64,000 bases of DNA from Sinorhizobium fredii USDA 205 (GTDB taxonomy: Bacteria > Pseudomonadota > Alphaproteobacteria > Rhizobiales > Rhizobiaceae). A program made the translations under genes and the position numbers. The stretch is taken from contig NZ_AUTC01000199.1 of assembly GCF_001461695.1 (NCBI RefSeq), forward strand, positions 180,126 to 244,125, given 5' to 3'. Shown one piece after another: positions 53,254-62,025 of this stretch. Below the pieces are notes generated by a model, which saw only the letters and a program-made list of their open reading frames with translations, had not been told where the DNA came from and made no database searches. Numbering within the stretch: the stretch's first letter is position 1; every line of letters starts with the position of its first letter.

Positions 53254-55455
53254 ATGGCAATGCTCGGCCTCATTTCGTTCTGCCTTGTTTTCCTGCTTGG
53301 ATCTTCCGCAGGAGGGCAGGCAGCAACTGCAGACAGGCTTGCCCCGCAAGGCATGCGCGAAATGCGCGCTTCGGAATGGCACGCATTGATTCGCAGCATA
53401 GCCGACACGGCGCGGCGAAATGACATGATTGCGATCGGGACCATGGCGACGCTCGACCTTCCGGGTGCGGGGCGTCTTCTCGGTGCTGCGCAAGGTCAAC
53501 GCGAAGCCATGAAGCCTCCGTTCGGCCAGACGGCGGATTCGGTGGGTCGAGGGGAAGCGGCGGAAGCGTCGGTCAAAAAGACAGGTGCATTGACTGGGCG
53601 TGAAGGCGCCCGGAGCGCCGCACCGGAGGAAAAGCTCCTCGCGGCGAGCCAGGAGGTCGATGCGCCCAACGGCGTGCAACTGGCTGGCGGCAAGCTGGAG
53701 GAGATTCTCCGCCGTGCGTTGTTGGCGGCCAGAAGAGACCTTGAGGCTATGCGCCGTGTCGCCGAAAAGCAGCGCCAAAGAGCCGAAGCACTCGCACGTG
53801 ATCTGACTATGGTGCTGGAGGTCGTCGAAGAATTGGAGGCCAAAGCCGCTGGAGCGATGCGGTCAAAGGCTGCGGCGCTCAGGGCGCGAGACGCCGCGGA
53901 AAAGACCCTGGCCGGTGAGAGACGAGCGCTTGAGGAGGCGCGGCATAGGCTTGGAGCCCTCGAGCGCGATCTCGCCGTGGCCCGCCAATCGTCCAAAGTC
54001 CCGGGGCCGGATGCCGACTTGGCGGCGGCGGAGAAAGCCGCCGAAGTGCGCGCTCGCCAAACAGCCGAGGCTGCGGCGAGGCGGGCTGGCGAAGAGCTCG
54101 CATTGGAACGCGAAAAGGTAAAGTCGCTTGCTCAAGAGCTCGACACGGTTCGCCGGGAGCGGGAAGCGGTGGTGAAGGACGGGGGCGATCCCGCCGTGGC
54201 CCCACCGGCCGCCATCCTCGAGCCGGATGCCGACTTGGCGGCGGCGGAGAACGCTGCTGCCGTGCGCGCTCGCCAAATAGCCGAGGCTGCGGCACGGCGC
54301 GCTGTAGAAGAGCTCGCATTGGAACGCGAGAAGGTAAAGTCACTCGCTCGGGAGCTCGACACGGTTCGCGGGGAGCGCGAAGCGGCGATGAAGGACGGGG
54401 GCGATCCCGCCGTGGCCCCACCGGCCGCCATCCTCGAGCCGGATGCCGACTTGGCGGCGGAGAACGCTGCTGCCGTGCGCGCTCGCCAAACAGCGGAGGC
54501 TGCGGCACGGCGCGCTGTAGAAGAGCTCGCATTGGAACGCGAGAAGGTAAAGTCACTCGCTCGGGAGCTCGACACGGTTCGCGGGGAGCGCGAAGCGGCG
54601 ATGAAGGACGGGGGCGATCCCGCCGTGGCCCCACCGGCCGCCATCCTCGAGCCGGATGCCGACTTGGCGGCGGAGAACGCTGCTGCCGTGCGCGCTCGCC
54701 AAACAGCGGAGGCTGCGGCACGGCGCGCTGTAGAAGAGCTCGCATTGGAACGCGAGAAGGTAAAGTCACTCGCTCGGGAGCTCGACACGGTTCGCCGGGA
54801 GCGCGAAGCGGCGGTGAAGGAAGGGCGCGATCACGCCGTGGCCCCGTCGGCCGCTGCCCTCGAGCCGGATGCCGATTTGGCGGCGGCGGAGAAAGCCGCC
54901 GTCGTGCTGGATGGCCAAATAGCCGCGGCTGCGGCGCGGCGGGCCGGCGAAGAGCTCGCATTGGAACGCGAGAAGGTAAAGTTGCTCGCTCGCGAGCTCG
55001 ACACGGTTCGCCGGGAGCGCGAAGCGGCGGTGGAGGAAGGGGGCGATCTCGCGGTGGCCCCATCGGCCGCTGTCCTCGAGCCGGATGCCGATTTGGCAGC
55101 GGCGGAGAAAGCCGCCGTTTTGCTGGCCGGCCAAATCGCCGAGGCTGCGTCAAAGCGGGCTGGCGAAGAGCTCGCTTTGGAACGCGAGAAGGTAAAGTCG
55201 CTCGCTCGCGATCTCGACACGGTTCGCCAGGAACGCGACGCGGCAAAGAAGCAACTGACCGGGATATTGGCAGCGCAGCAGCGTGCGTCGGAAGACGCCG
55301 GCGATCGGGCCGGTGGCCGCGGCCGTGCAGCACCGCGTAAAGAAGTTGAAATCCGCAAGACCCGCACTGAGCGCCGAGCGGCGCGTGTCGAGCGTGCACC
55401 GCAGCCGCTCCCCGAGGCGCTTCTCCCTAGGCGGCTCCTGCCTGGCCTTTGGTGA
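53254..55455 (+). CDS. Exported coiled-coil protein with 72-residue tandem repeats
   Basis: Not recognised as a family. The 733 residues have a signal peptide (MLGLISFCLVFLLGSSAGGQAA), a 180-residue unique region ending in an Ala/Arg/Glu-rich helix (EEILRRALLAARRDLEAMRRVAEKQ), then six copies of a repeat beginning PDADLAAAE and containing ELALEREKVKSLARELDTVR (54007-55263). The tail is very basic and proline-rich. Heptad character predicts long coiled coils, so a periplasmic or surface structural role is plausible. It lies on the opposite strand to the flanking tRNA-Glu genes. Confidence 0.75.
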   Translation: MAMLGLISFCLVFLLGSSAGGQAATADRLAPQGMREMRASEWHALIRSIADTARRNDMIAIGTMATLDLPGAGRLLGAAQGQREAMKPPFGQTADSVGRGEAAEASVKKTGALTGREGARSAAPEEKLLAASQEVDAPNGVQLAGGKLEEILRRALLAARRDLEAMRRVAEKQRQRAEALARDLTMVLEVVEELEAKAAGAMRSKAAALRARDAAEKTLAGERRALEEARHRLGALERDLAVARQSSKVPGPDADLAAAEKAAEVRARQTAEAAARRAGEELALEREKVKSLAQELDTVRREREAVVKDGGDPAVAPPAAILEPDADLAAAENAAAVRARQIAEAAARRAVEELALEREKVKSLARELDTVRGEREAAMKDGGDPAVAPPAAILEPDADLAAENAAAVRARQTAEAAARRAVEELALEREKVKSLARELDTVRGEREAAMKDGGDPAVAPPAAILEPDADLAAENAAAVRARQTAEAAARRAVEELALEREKVKSLARELDTVRREREAAVKEGRDHAVAPSAAALEPDADLAAAEKAAVVLDGQIAAAAARRAGEELALEREKVKLLARELDTVRREREAAVEEGGDLAVAPSAAVLEPDADLAAAEKAAVLLAGQIAEAASKRAGEELALEREKVKSLARDLDTVRQERDAAKKQLTGILAAQQRASEDAGDRAGGRGRAAPRKEVEIRKTRTERRAARVERAPQPLPEALLPRRLLPGLW
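54007..55263 (+). repeat. Tandem 213-216 bp coding repeat (about six copies)
   Basis: Units start with CCGGATGCCGA at 54007, 54223, 54439, 54652, 54865 and 55081. Units 3 and 4 are 213 bp (one codon less in the Ala run) and almost identical; units 1, 2 and 5 are 216 bp, and the last is shorter and divergent. Near identity in the centre indicates recent expansion by unequal recombination. Confidence 0.92.
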
Positions 55456-55501
55456 AAAAGGAAAGTCGAAGGGTTTCGATGCGCCGATGAGGATTGCGGC
55501 G

Positions 55502-56395
55502 ATGCGCACATACACGGCTGCTACATTTCTGGTCGCAATTGCGATGGGAATCGCCCCGGTCCTTGACTTCAGCGGGAATGGTAGATTCGGCGCCGTCGCG
55601 GCGGGTGGCAAAGCTGGCTCGTCGGGGAACAGTGCGGCGGGCGGCGTGAGGGCCGGGGTCTCGGCCGGCGCGAAGGCGGGACCAAACAGTGGACCTGGCA
55701 GCAAAACCGGCGGCAAGAGTCATGGAAAATCGACCGGAAGCGGTGTTGGGGGCGGCAAGATTGGCAAATCCCCAGGAAGCAGTGCAGGAGGCGGAGCAAA
55801 GGCCGGCGCAATTGCGGGATCACGCAGTTGGGCCAACGGCAAACCCGTCCATAGGATGGGCGGCAAGCCGTTGGGTTCCGGTGGAGGGATCGCGACGCCG
55901 AAAGGCAAGGGAGCGCCTCCGAGCGGTGCACTACGTGGTCTGACCGTAGGCCCTGGATCTCCAAAGAGGAGCGGCGTTCCAAAGACTGTCCGTGCGGGAG
56001 CGGTTGCCGGCATTGCTCCCGCGACGGGCGTACAGTCATCCGTCCGTCTGCCTTCTGCGCTTTGGCCGCTAAAGGGGCTTGGCGAGCGCGGCGAATATCA
56101 GCAAGGTGCCTTGGGCTATGCCGTGACGGACCCGACGACGACGGGAGCGATTTCGGATGGCTCGGGCGCCGTGGTTCGCGTCTGCCTCCAGGCGATCACG
56201 TCGGCCGCATTGCCCCTTGGCGCCGTGCGCGTACGCGCGGCAAGCGCCGGTCCTCCCGTCCCGAAACGCGATGGCGGGCTCACCGCCCCAATCGCGGTGC
56301 GCATAGAATATGCAGGACGCGGCGCCATCGAAGTCCGTCAGGCCCGCGTGAGGTGCCATCTCGACGCGAACGGTATGGTCGTCGCCATGACTTAA
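55502..56395 (+). CDS. Glycine-rich exported hypothetical protein
   Basis: Not recognised. From the ATG at 55502 (GAGG nine bases upstream; 55487 also possible) the 297 residues start with a signal-like segment (RTYTAATFLVAIAMGIAPVL). A long Gly/Ser/Lys low-complexity region follows (GGKAGSSGNSAAGG..., GSKTGGKSHGKSTGSGVGGG). The C-terminal 100 residues form a compact domain with IRVEYAGRGAIEV-type beta strands and two cysteines (VCLQAI, VRCHLDANG). It follows the coiled-coil gene by about 45 bases, so the two may be cotranscribed. The C-terminal domain resembles that of the next small secreted protein. Confidence 0.65.
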   Translation: MRTYTAATFLVAIAMGIAPVLDFSGNGRFGAVAAGGKAGSSGNSAAGGVRAGVSAGAKAGPNSGPGSKTGGKSHGKSTGSGVGGGKIGKSPGSSAGGGAKAGAIAGSRSWANGKPVHRMGGKPLGSGGGIATPKGKGAPPSGALRGLTVGPGSPKRSGVPKTVRAGAVAGIAPATGVQSSVRLPSALWPLKGLGERGEYQQGALGYAVTDPTTTGAISDGSGAVVRVCLQAITSAALPLGAVRVRAASAGPPVPKRDGGLTAPIAVRIEYAGRGAIEVRQARVRCHLDANGMVVAMT

Positions 56396-56597
56396 GCTAA
56401 GCGGTGCCAGCGTCATCGCCGGCTTCGAAAGGGAACATCGACATCCACATCGTCCCGCAACGTGTACCTGCTCAGTGCGACGCGTCGAGACCTTGCCACG
56501 CAGTATCCTCCTTCCATCCATCAAAAGTCGCACTGCTATTTTGCGGCATAGACGAGCTAGAATGCGCGGGCATGCTCCAGGAAAAGGACTACAGGCC

Positions 56598-56957
56598 ATG
56601 CACACGCTCAGAATGCTCAGCGCCGCCGTGCTTTTTCTCGCCGGTCCAGCCTTTGCGGCCGACTTGCTGCCGGAACCGGTGACGCCGGTCAGCCACGGCA
56701 TTTCGCCGGCCGACCAGCCGACCGTCGACCGTTGCAACGAGGCGATCGCCCAGTGGGCCGCGCCATACAATCCGGCTGCCATCGAGACCAGCCTCGCCGA
56801 GCCAGTACGCGCGGGCGATGCCGGCGCGCAGACCGCCACGCTCGACGTCAAGATCGACTACCTGCGCCAGGGTGGCGTTGAGCCGCGTTCGGCAACCATC
56901 GCCTGCACGGTGGCGTCCGACGGCGAGGTCAGCGTCGCTGTCGTCAAGGAAGGGTAA
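56598..56957 (+). CDS. Small secreted hypothetical protein
   Basis: A 119-residue protein with a clear signal peptide (MHTLRMLSAAVLFLAGPAFAAD). The mature part has DRCNEAIAQWAAPYNP and a terminal beta-rich stretch VKIDYLRQGGVEPRSATIAC with a second cysteine and a repeated VASDGEVSVAVV ending. This pattern (VxIxY...GG.EpR.A...C......G.V..A) is also seen at the end of the glycine-rich protein upstream, suggesting related domains. The ATG at 56598 is chosen because the signal peptide starts here. Confidence 0.75.
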   Translation: MHTLRMLSAAVLFLAGPAFAADLLPEPVTPVSHGISPADQPTVDRCNEAIAQWAAPYNPAAIETSLAEPVRAGDAGAQTATLDVKIDYLRQGGVEPRSATIACTVASDGEVSVAVVKEG

Positions 56958-57182
56958 GCCGGGAAACGCCGCAGCGACGTTCGTCTGCGGCTTCCCTGTA
57001 GTGTGGGGGTTGGAACTGCCTGCCTTGGACCGGCTCAGGCGGTCCTGGATCCTCTGTGCGGCGGCCAAAGCTGACGATCGACGCGGGTCCGGTTGGACGT
57101 GCTGCGCTGTAGAACGCCGCGCGTCTTTTGACGCAGGGGGCAGGCGGGGCGCAGCCTGTAAGTATTGGAAACATTTAGAGAA

Positions 57183-57257
57183 TGGCACGCCCAACGGGAC
57201 TCGAACCCGTGTTACCGCCGTGAAAGGGCGGCGTCCTAACCGCTAGACGATGGGCGC
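57183..57257 (-). tRNA. tRNA-Glu (UUC)
   Basis: 75 nt, acceptor GCGCCCA/TGGGCGT, anticodon loop CTTTCAC (UUC) and encoded CCA. The sequence is identical to the copy at 57488. Confidence 0.95.
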
Positions 57258-57327
57258 CCAGCACGGTCTTAAACCGTGCGAGTCAAAGTATTGCAGCGAC
57301 CCTTGTGCGCGCTGCAAGACGAGGTGG

Positions 57328-57356
57328 CTTATAGAGAGGGCTTGGCGTTCCCGCAA
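57328..57356 (-). promoter_or_regulatory. Promoter of tRNA-Glu copy at 57183
   Basis: Minus-strand TTGCGG, 17 bases, TATAAG, in the repeated leader context TTATAAGCCACCTCGTCTT-type seen before three tRNA-Glu genes. Confidence 0.75.
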
Positions 57357-57487
57357 GTCGTCTGAAGCAATATTTTTGATTTTTCTGCGGAAATTTAAGA
57401 GCATCGCCTTAGGCGCCTGTCACGCATAAGCATAGACGCGCCTTGGATCAAAAAGTCGAAGTATCCGCAGGTATTGGATAAAGAGAA

Positions 57488-57562
57488 TGGCACGCCCAAC
57501 GGGACTCGAACCCGTGTTACCGCCGTGAAAGGGCGGCGTCCTAACCGCTAGACGATGGGCGC
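57488..57562 (-). tRNA. tRNA-Glu (UUC)
   Basis: 75 nt with anticodon UUC and encoded CCA, identical to the copy at 57183. It is the most upstream of the minus-strand tRNA-Glu genes. Confidence 0.95.
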
Positions 57563-57620
57563 CCAGCTTGCGGCGACCTTTGTGCGTCGGAACGACGCGA
57601 GGTGCTACAAGACGAGGTGG

Positions 57621-57649
57621 CTTATAGAGAGCACTTCGGATTCCCGCAA
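57621..57649 (-). promoter_or_regulatory. Promoter of tRNA-Glu copy at 57488
   Basis: Minus-strand TTGCGG, 17 bases, TATAAG; third instance of the module. Confidence 0.75.
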
Positions 57650-57701
57650 GCGGCAAAACGCACTTTTTCTCAGAAAATTGACATCGCCGCCGGCGACCTT
57701 T

Positions 57702-59072
57702 TCAGCCGTTGCGACGGCGGCAGCGCCAATTCCAATCGCGCTGCCGGCCGATGTCGATATGCACGGATTCGGTGTGGCAATAGGTGCCGACGCCGCCACG
57801 GCCAGGCAGGCTCCGGAGATAGTCGGCGAGATCCCACTTGCTGACGCCCTTGACCTGGATGTCGGCCGCGGCGCAGCGCGTGTGAAGGGACTGGCGTTTC
57901 CGGTTGACCTTGATCGGGCGAAGCCCTGACGTGACCATCACCTTCTGACCGTAATGCCGCTCGACGCTTTTCAGCATCTCCATGAGCGCCGGCTTGAAAC
58001 AACCGGTTTCCACGCTCTCCGTCTGCAAGATGAGTCCGCTTGGCGCCAAGCGGGCGAGGCCCGAGAGATTCGCCACCTCGACAGGCGCGTCGTCCTCTTC
58101 ACCCGCGTGGTCGGCGTGGTCCATGTTGAACAGCGGATTGAGTTTGACGCCCGGCAGCGCCGTGTAAGCGAGCGAGGCGACCTGCGGTTCAGGCGCATTG
58201 CCGGTCGTGATTGTCCGCTTCGCTGTGGTGACCGCGTCGCTTTCGTCGCTGCTCCGCAGCTTCGGCTTGCGTTTGGCGGCAAAGAGACTTGCGAGCGTCC
58301 AGCTCTTGCTCGTCTGCTGCGGATCCTTCTCGTCGCCCTCGGGGGAGGTAGGCTGAGCGGGATCTGCCACGGCCGGCACCACCTGCCCGGTGGACGCGAC
58401 TTCGGCCGTCTGTAATGGCGCCGATAGCGCGCCGGCACGCGCCGCCTGTGCGCTCGTCGGCAAGGGGACTGCAGAGGGAAGGTCTGCCGCGCTGGCAGTG
58501 CTTTCAGTGCCGGGCTGTATGCTCGTCGGAGTTGCGTTGCTCGCGCCTTCCTGGTCCGGCAGGGCGGGCAGAGTGGCCGGCTGAGCGCGACCGAAAAGGC
58601 TGTTGTTCGTTGCGTTCACTCCGGACCGGGCATCGGCCGGTGTTCCGGACGGCTGGTCGGCGCTTGCAGGCACGCTGCCGGTCACGGTCGACTGCCCGTA
58701 GATGCTCGACGACGTGGCGTTAAGGCCGGTGCTCTGCATCGTCAGGCCCTGTTGCAAAGGGGCCGTGTCCGCTTCGGCAGCGGAATCCCCTGTTTGCTGC
58801 TGAGCGGTTGTGCCTACGCCGGATGCGGCGGCCCGGTCATTGGGACCTTCCGAGCCCGGCGTCGCGGCGCTCGATGAAGCGACGGCTTGCTGCGATTCGA
58901 CCAGATTGGCAGCGTCGCCGTCCGCGACCGAAGAGACGCATCCGCTCAGGGCAAGGAGTGATATGGAGAACGCCGCGGCGCGCCCGACCGATAGGAGCGC
59001 GCATCTCGAGTCTAGCTGTTGCAACGTCTTATCCCCGCTCTCCGCGCATATCCTGGGCTCCCCCATCGACAT
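57702..59072 (-). CDS. YcbK/M15-type peptidase lipoprotein with long linker
   Basis: A predicted lipoprotein of 456 residues: signal segment ending LALSGC (Cys45 region), then about 270 residues of low-complexity Ala/Ser/Thr/Pro/Gln linker. A C-terminal domain with the M15 (DUF882/YcbK-like) zinc motifs follows: SLHTRCAAADIQV (His and Asp) and CHTESVHIDIG (final His). MVTSGLRPIKVNRKR is the typical lead-in. It should act on peptidoglycan as a D,D- or D-Ala-type peptidase (family inference), reaching the wall on its flexible linker. Confidence 0.85.
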   Translation of the reverse strand: MSMGEPRICAESGDKTLQQLDSRCALLSVGRAAAFSISLLALSGCVSSVADGDAANLVESQQAVASSSAATPGSEGPNDRAAASGVGTTAQQQTGDSAAEADTAPLQQGLTMQSTGLNATSSSIYGQSTVTGSVPASADQPSGTPADARSGVNATNNSLFGRAQPATLPALPDQEGASNATPTSIQPGTESTASAADLPSAVPLPTSAQAARAGALSAPLQTAEVASTGQVVPAVADPAQPTSPEGDEKDPQQTSKSWTLASLFAAKRKPKLRSSDESDAVTTAKRTITTGNAPEPQVASLAYTALPGVKLNPLFNMDHADHAGEEDDAPVEVANLSGLARLAPSGLILQTESVETGCFKPALMEMLKSVERHYGQKVMVTSGLRPIKVNRKRQSLHTRCAAADIQVKGVSKWDLADYLRSLPGRGGVGTYCHTESVHIDIGRQRDWNWRCRRRNG

Positions 59073-59518
59073 GCATCAAGTCTCAGTTCCGAAACATTGC
59101 CCGGAACAGACAACTTTTCTCTCGCGGCGAGAAGTTTTCCCGCCACGGGAAGGTCAGGCCAAGTAAAGGGATACGGCGCCGCAAATGATTGCGAAGCGCG
59201 ACCCCGTTTCAACTATGGCGCGGAAATTAGTGGATGCCGCGCAATTTGTAAACTGGAGCTAACCTGTTCAGCTTCACCATACGTATACGAAGGCCCGGCG
59301 CGCTGGCCGGGCCTGAGGTCTCTTGATCGTTCAGATCTTCGAGTCCGGTCCTGCGCGCCGTGCCGCACCGGCCTACAGCGCCGCGCGTTCAGACGCACAA
59401 GGCTCGCTGTACCACTTTGACGCGCTGCATGAATTTGTCCTTGGGTCGTCTCCGATCGAGGAAACCATGCAGTACCGGTCGCACGTCCGCACAATGGGCG
59501 CACCGGGTTGTGCGAGGC

Positions 59519-59959
59519 TTACCAGCTGCCGGTGTTGCCCATCGAGGCCCAGGGCTCCTGTGCCGACAGGTGCTCTCCCTTCTGCAGAATCTCGATCGAA
59601 ATGCCGTCCGGCGAGCGGACGAAGGCCATGTGACCGTCGCGGGGTGGTCGGTTGATCGTCACGCCATTGTCCATCAGGTGCTTGCAAAAGGAGTAGATGT
59701 CATCGACCTCATAGGCGAGGTGACCAAAATTGCGTCCACCGGTATAGTCTTCGGTGTCCCAGTTGTAGGTGAGTTCCAGGCAAGGCGAAACCTCTGCTTT
59801 GGCACGCTCGAGGTCACCAGGTGCTGCGAGGAAGACGAGCGTGAAGCGGCCTTTCTCGTTCTCGTGTCGGCGAATTTCCTGGAGGCCGAACAGCGTGCAA
59901 TAGAATTGGAGAGCCTGGTCGAGGTCCTTTACACGAACCATCGTGTGCAGATAGCGCAT
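59519..59959 (-). CDS. gloA: Lactoylglutathione lyase (glyoxalase I)
   Basis: Converts the methylglyoxal-glutathione hemithioacetal to lactoylglutathione. The 146 residues begin MRYLHTMVRVKDLDQAL (metal His5); further ligands appear in RFTLVFLAAPGD-LELTYNWDTEDY (Glu), FGHLAYEVDDI (His) and GISIEILQKG (Glu). The ATG at 59959 fits the family; a longer frame to 60103 adds 48 unrelated residues. It is divergent from the cold-shock gene. Confidence 0.95.
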   Translation of the reverse strand: MRYLHTMVRVKDLDQALQFYCTLFGLQEIRRHENEKGRFTLVFLAAPGDLERAKAEVSPCLELTYNWDTEDYTGGRNFGHLAYEVDDIYSFCKHLMDNGVTINRPPRDGHMAFVRSPDGISIEILQKGEHLSAQEPWASMGNTGSW

Positions 59960-60153
59960 TGGATTGTCCCTGTTTTGCAGAAGATGGCGTATACTTAAGT
60001 GACAGCAAGCCAGAGGCAAGCCTGCGGCCCCATAAATGACCTCGGCCAATTTAATGTCGAGGGACTTGCGCATGCGCAGCGGGACGATGTTATTCTGGTC
60101 CATAAGAATCAGTTAACCGTATCGAATGTTGCGCGTAACGAGGGGCTGGGAGA

Positions 60154-60732
60154 ATGGCGGACAGGACATCTTCAAAAGGCGTCATCGAGAATGACGGCCT
60201 GGGCAATGACGCCCTTGATCTCATCGAGATCACCGGTGTCATCAAGTGGTTCGACGTCGCCAAGGGGTTCGGCTTCATCGTTCCCGACAACGGCATGCAG
60301 GACGTTTTGCTGCACGTCACCTGCTTGAGGCGTGATGGCTACCAAACCGTGCTCGAAGGCGCGCGTGTCGTGGCGCTTATCCAAAAGCGCGAGCGCGGTT
60401 ACCAGGCCTTCCGCATTCTCTCCATGGATCAGTCGACTGCGGTTCATCCTTCGCAACTCCCACCGGTACGCACGCATGTTCAGGTCACGCCGACGAGTGG
60501 CCTGGAACGAGTTCTGGTCAAGTGGTTCAACCGCACCAAGGGTTTCGGCTTCCTGACGCGCGGCGAGGGCACCGAGGACATCTTCGTGCACATGGAAACC
60601 TTGCGCCGTTTCGGCCTGACCGAATTGCGCCCCGGCCAGGTGGTGCTGTGCCGTTTCGGTGACGGAGAGAAGGGATTGATGGCTGCGGAGATCCATCCGG
60701 ACGGCCCGACGCCGACCAACCGGTCGCACTGA
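60154..60732 (+). CDS. Double cold-shock-domain protein
   Basis: A 192-residue nucleic-acid-binding protein with two cold-shock domains. Domain one has KGFGFI (37-42) and DVLLHV (50-55); domain two has KGFGFL (129-134) and DIFVHM (142-147). A linker of about 30 residues separates them. Double-CSD proteins are common in alphaproteobacteria and act as RNA chaperones, often in stress or stationary phase. GGGAG precedes the ATG. Its stop overlaps the start of the DUF192 gene. Confidence 0.95.
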   Translation: MADRTSSKGVIENDGLGNDALDLIEITGVIKWFDVAKGFGFIVPDNGMQDVLLHVTCLRRDGYQTVLEGARVVALIQKRERGYQAFRILSMDQSTAVHPSQLPPVRTHVQVTPTSGLERVLVKWFNRTKGFGFLTRGEGTEDIFVHMETLRRFGLTELRPGQVVLCRFGDGEKGLMAAEIHPDGPTPTNRSH

Positions 60733-61217
60733 TGCACAGGCTTCGCGACGTCATTGCGAGAAGCGCCATTGCGGCGCTTTTTTTGTTATCGCTGTCCGTC
60801 GCATCGCTCGCTGCAGACATCTCCTTCGAAACAGACAAGATTCGGCTTCTCGCCCTCGGAGGGCAGGCTCATGACCTGACCGTCGAACTGGCGATCGAAC
60901 CGGAGCAGCGCGAGCATGGCCTGATGTTTCGCCGACAGATGGCGCCGGATCACGGCATGCTGTTCGATTTCGGTGAGACGCGGCGGGTGATGATGTGGAT
61001 GAGGAATACCTATCTGCCGCTCGACATGCTTTTCATCGCCGAGGACGGCACCATCCGGACCATTCATGAGAATGCCGTTCCCCTGTCCGATGCGATCATC
61101 GATTCGAAAGAGCCGGTGGCATTCGTGCTCGAGCTCAACGCCGGAACGGTGAAGCGGCTCGGCATAAGGCCGGCCGACCGGATCACGGGCGCACGCATTC
61201 CGGCCGGGGCGCGCTGA
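60732..61217 (+). CDS. DUF192 family exported protein
   Basis: A 161-residue DUF192 protein with a signal peptide (AALFLLSLSVASLAAD). The conserved core is VELAIEPEQREHGLMFRRQM, then MLFDFGETRRVMMWMRNTYLPLDMLFI and GTVKRLGIRPADRI at the end. The family function is unknown. The ATG shares its first base with the stop of the cold-shock gene (TGATG), so the two are translationally coupled. Confidence 0.93.
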   Translation: MHRLRDVIARSAIAALFLLSLSVASLAADISFETDKIRLLALGGQAHDLTVELAIEPEQREHGLMFRRQMAPDHGMLFDFGETRRVMMWMRNTYLPLDMLFIAEDGTIRTIHENAVPLSDAIIDSKEPVAFVLELNAGTVKRLGIRPADRITGARIPAGAR

Positions 61218-61294
61218 ACCCGGCATCCCGTCGGCACGACCAAATTTGCTGTTGCAGGTGGCAGGCGAAGCGTGTATCTCCGCCTTCGTCGGCT

Positions 61295-61371
<77 letters not shown>

Positions 61372-61610
61372 CTTAACTATCTGATTTTAAAATGCAATTT
61401 AGGTCTGCATGTTCGCGTCCCGACCGGCCGCCGCACCCGCTTGAAAAAGCTGCATTTTCCTGTCGGAAGTCATTCCGTTTTAAATCATTCTGCGCTAAGG
61501 GAAGACGAAGCATGGGGCAGAAACTGCCTCGCAGCGCATGGTCTTGCGGATTGGAAGCGATCCGGGCAAGCCATGCTCACAGTCCGAGAGACGGGAGCCG
61601 TTTGAAAGCA

Positions 61611-61916
61611 ATGTCCGCGAAGATCTATCGTCCCGCGAAGACAGCCATGCAGTCCGGCAAGGCCAAGACGCATCTGTGGGTGCTGGAGTTCGATCAAGAG
61701 AAGCCGCGCACCATCGATCCGATCATGGGCTACACGAGCTCCGGTGACATGCGGCAGCAGTTGCGGCTGACCTTCGAAAGTGCCGAGCAGGCGATCGCCT
61801 ATGCCGAACGCAACGGCATCGAATACCGCGTCATCGCGCCGAAGGACGCGACGCGCAAGAGTGTGTCCTACTCGGACAATTTCCGTTTCAACCGGATGCA
61901 GCCCTGGACCCATTGA
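61611..61916 (+). CDS. ETC complex I subunit, NDUFS4-like
   Basis: A 101-residue protein of the NDUFS4/AQDQ family, an accessory subunit of respiratory complex I found in alphaproteobacteria and mitochondria. MSAKIYRPAKTAMQSGKAKT at the start and RTIDPIMGYTSSGDMRQQLRLTF, AIAYAERNGIEYRVI and SYSDNFRFNRMQPWTH match the family closely. The ATG at 61611 fits the family length; the frame upstream to 61392 is not part of it. Confidence 0.94.
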   Translation: MSAKIYRPAKTAMQSGKAKTHLWVLEFDQEKPRTIDPIMGYTSSGDMRQQLRLTFESAEQAIAYAERNGIEYRVIAPKDATRKSVSYSDNFRFNRMQPWTH

Positions 61917-61948
61917 GGTCCGCGGCAAAGCCGGACGACCGGCCCGAC

Positions 61949-62025
<77 letters not shown>

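Noticed and set aside
54007..55263. CRISPR-like array
   Set aside because: The repeats are contiguous 213-216 bp coding units without spacers and stay in frame, so they are protein repeats.
53879..55399. 506-codon minus-strand frame across the repeats, and a 218-codon one at 54132-54788
   Set aside because: Both mirror the tandem repeat of the plus-strand coiled-coil gene; long antisense frames are expected when a GC-rich repeat lacks stops in the opposite strand.
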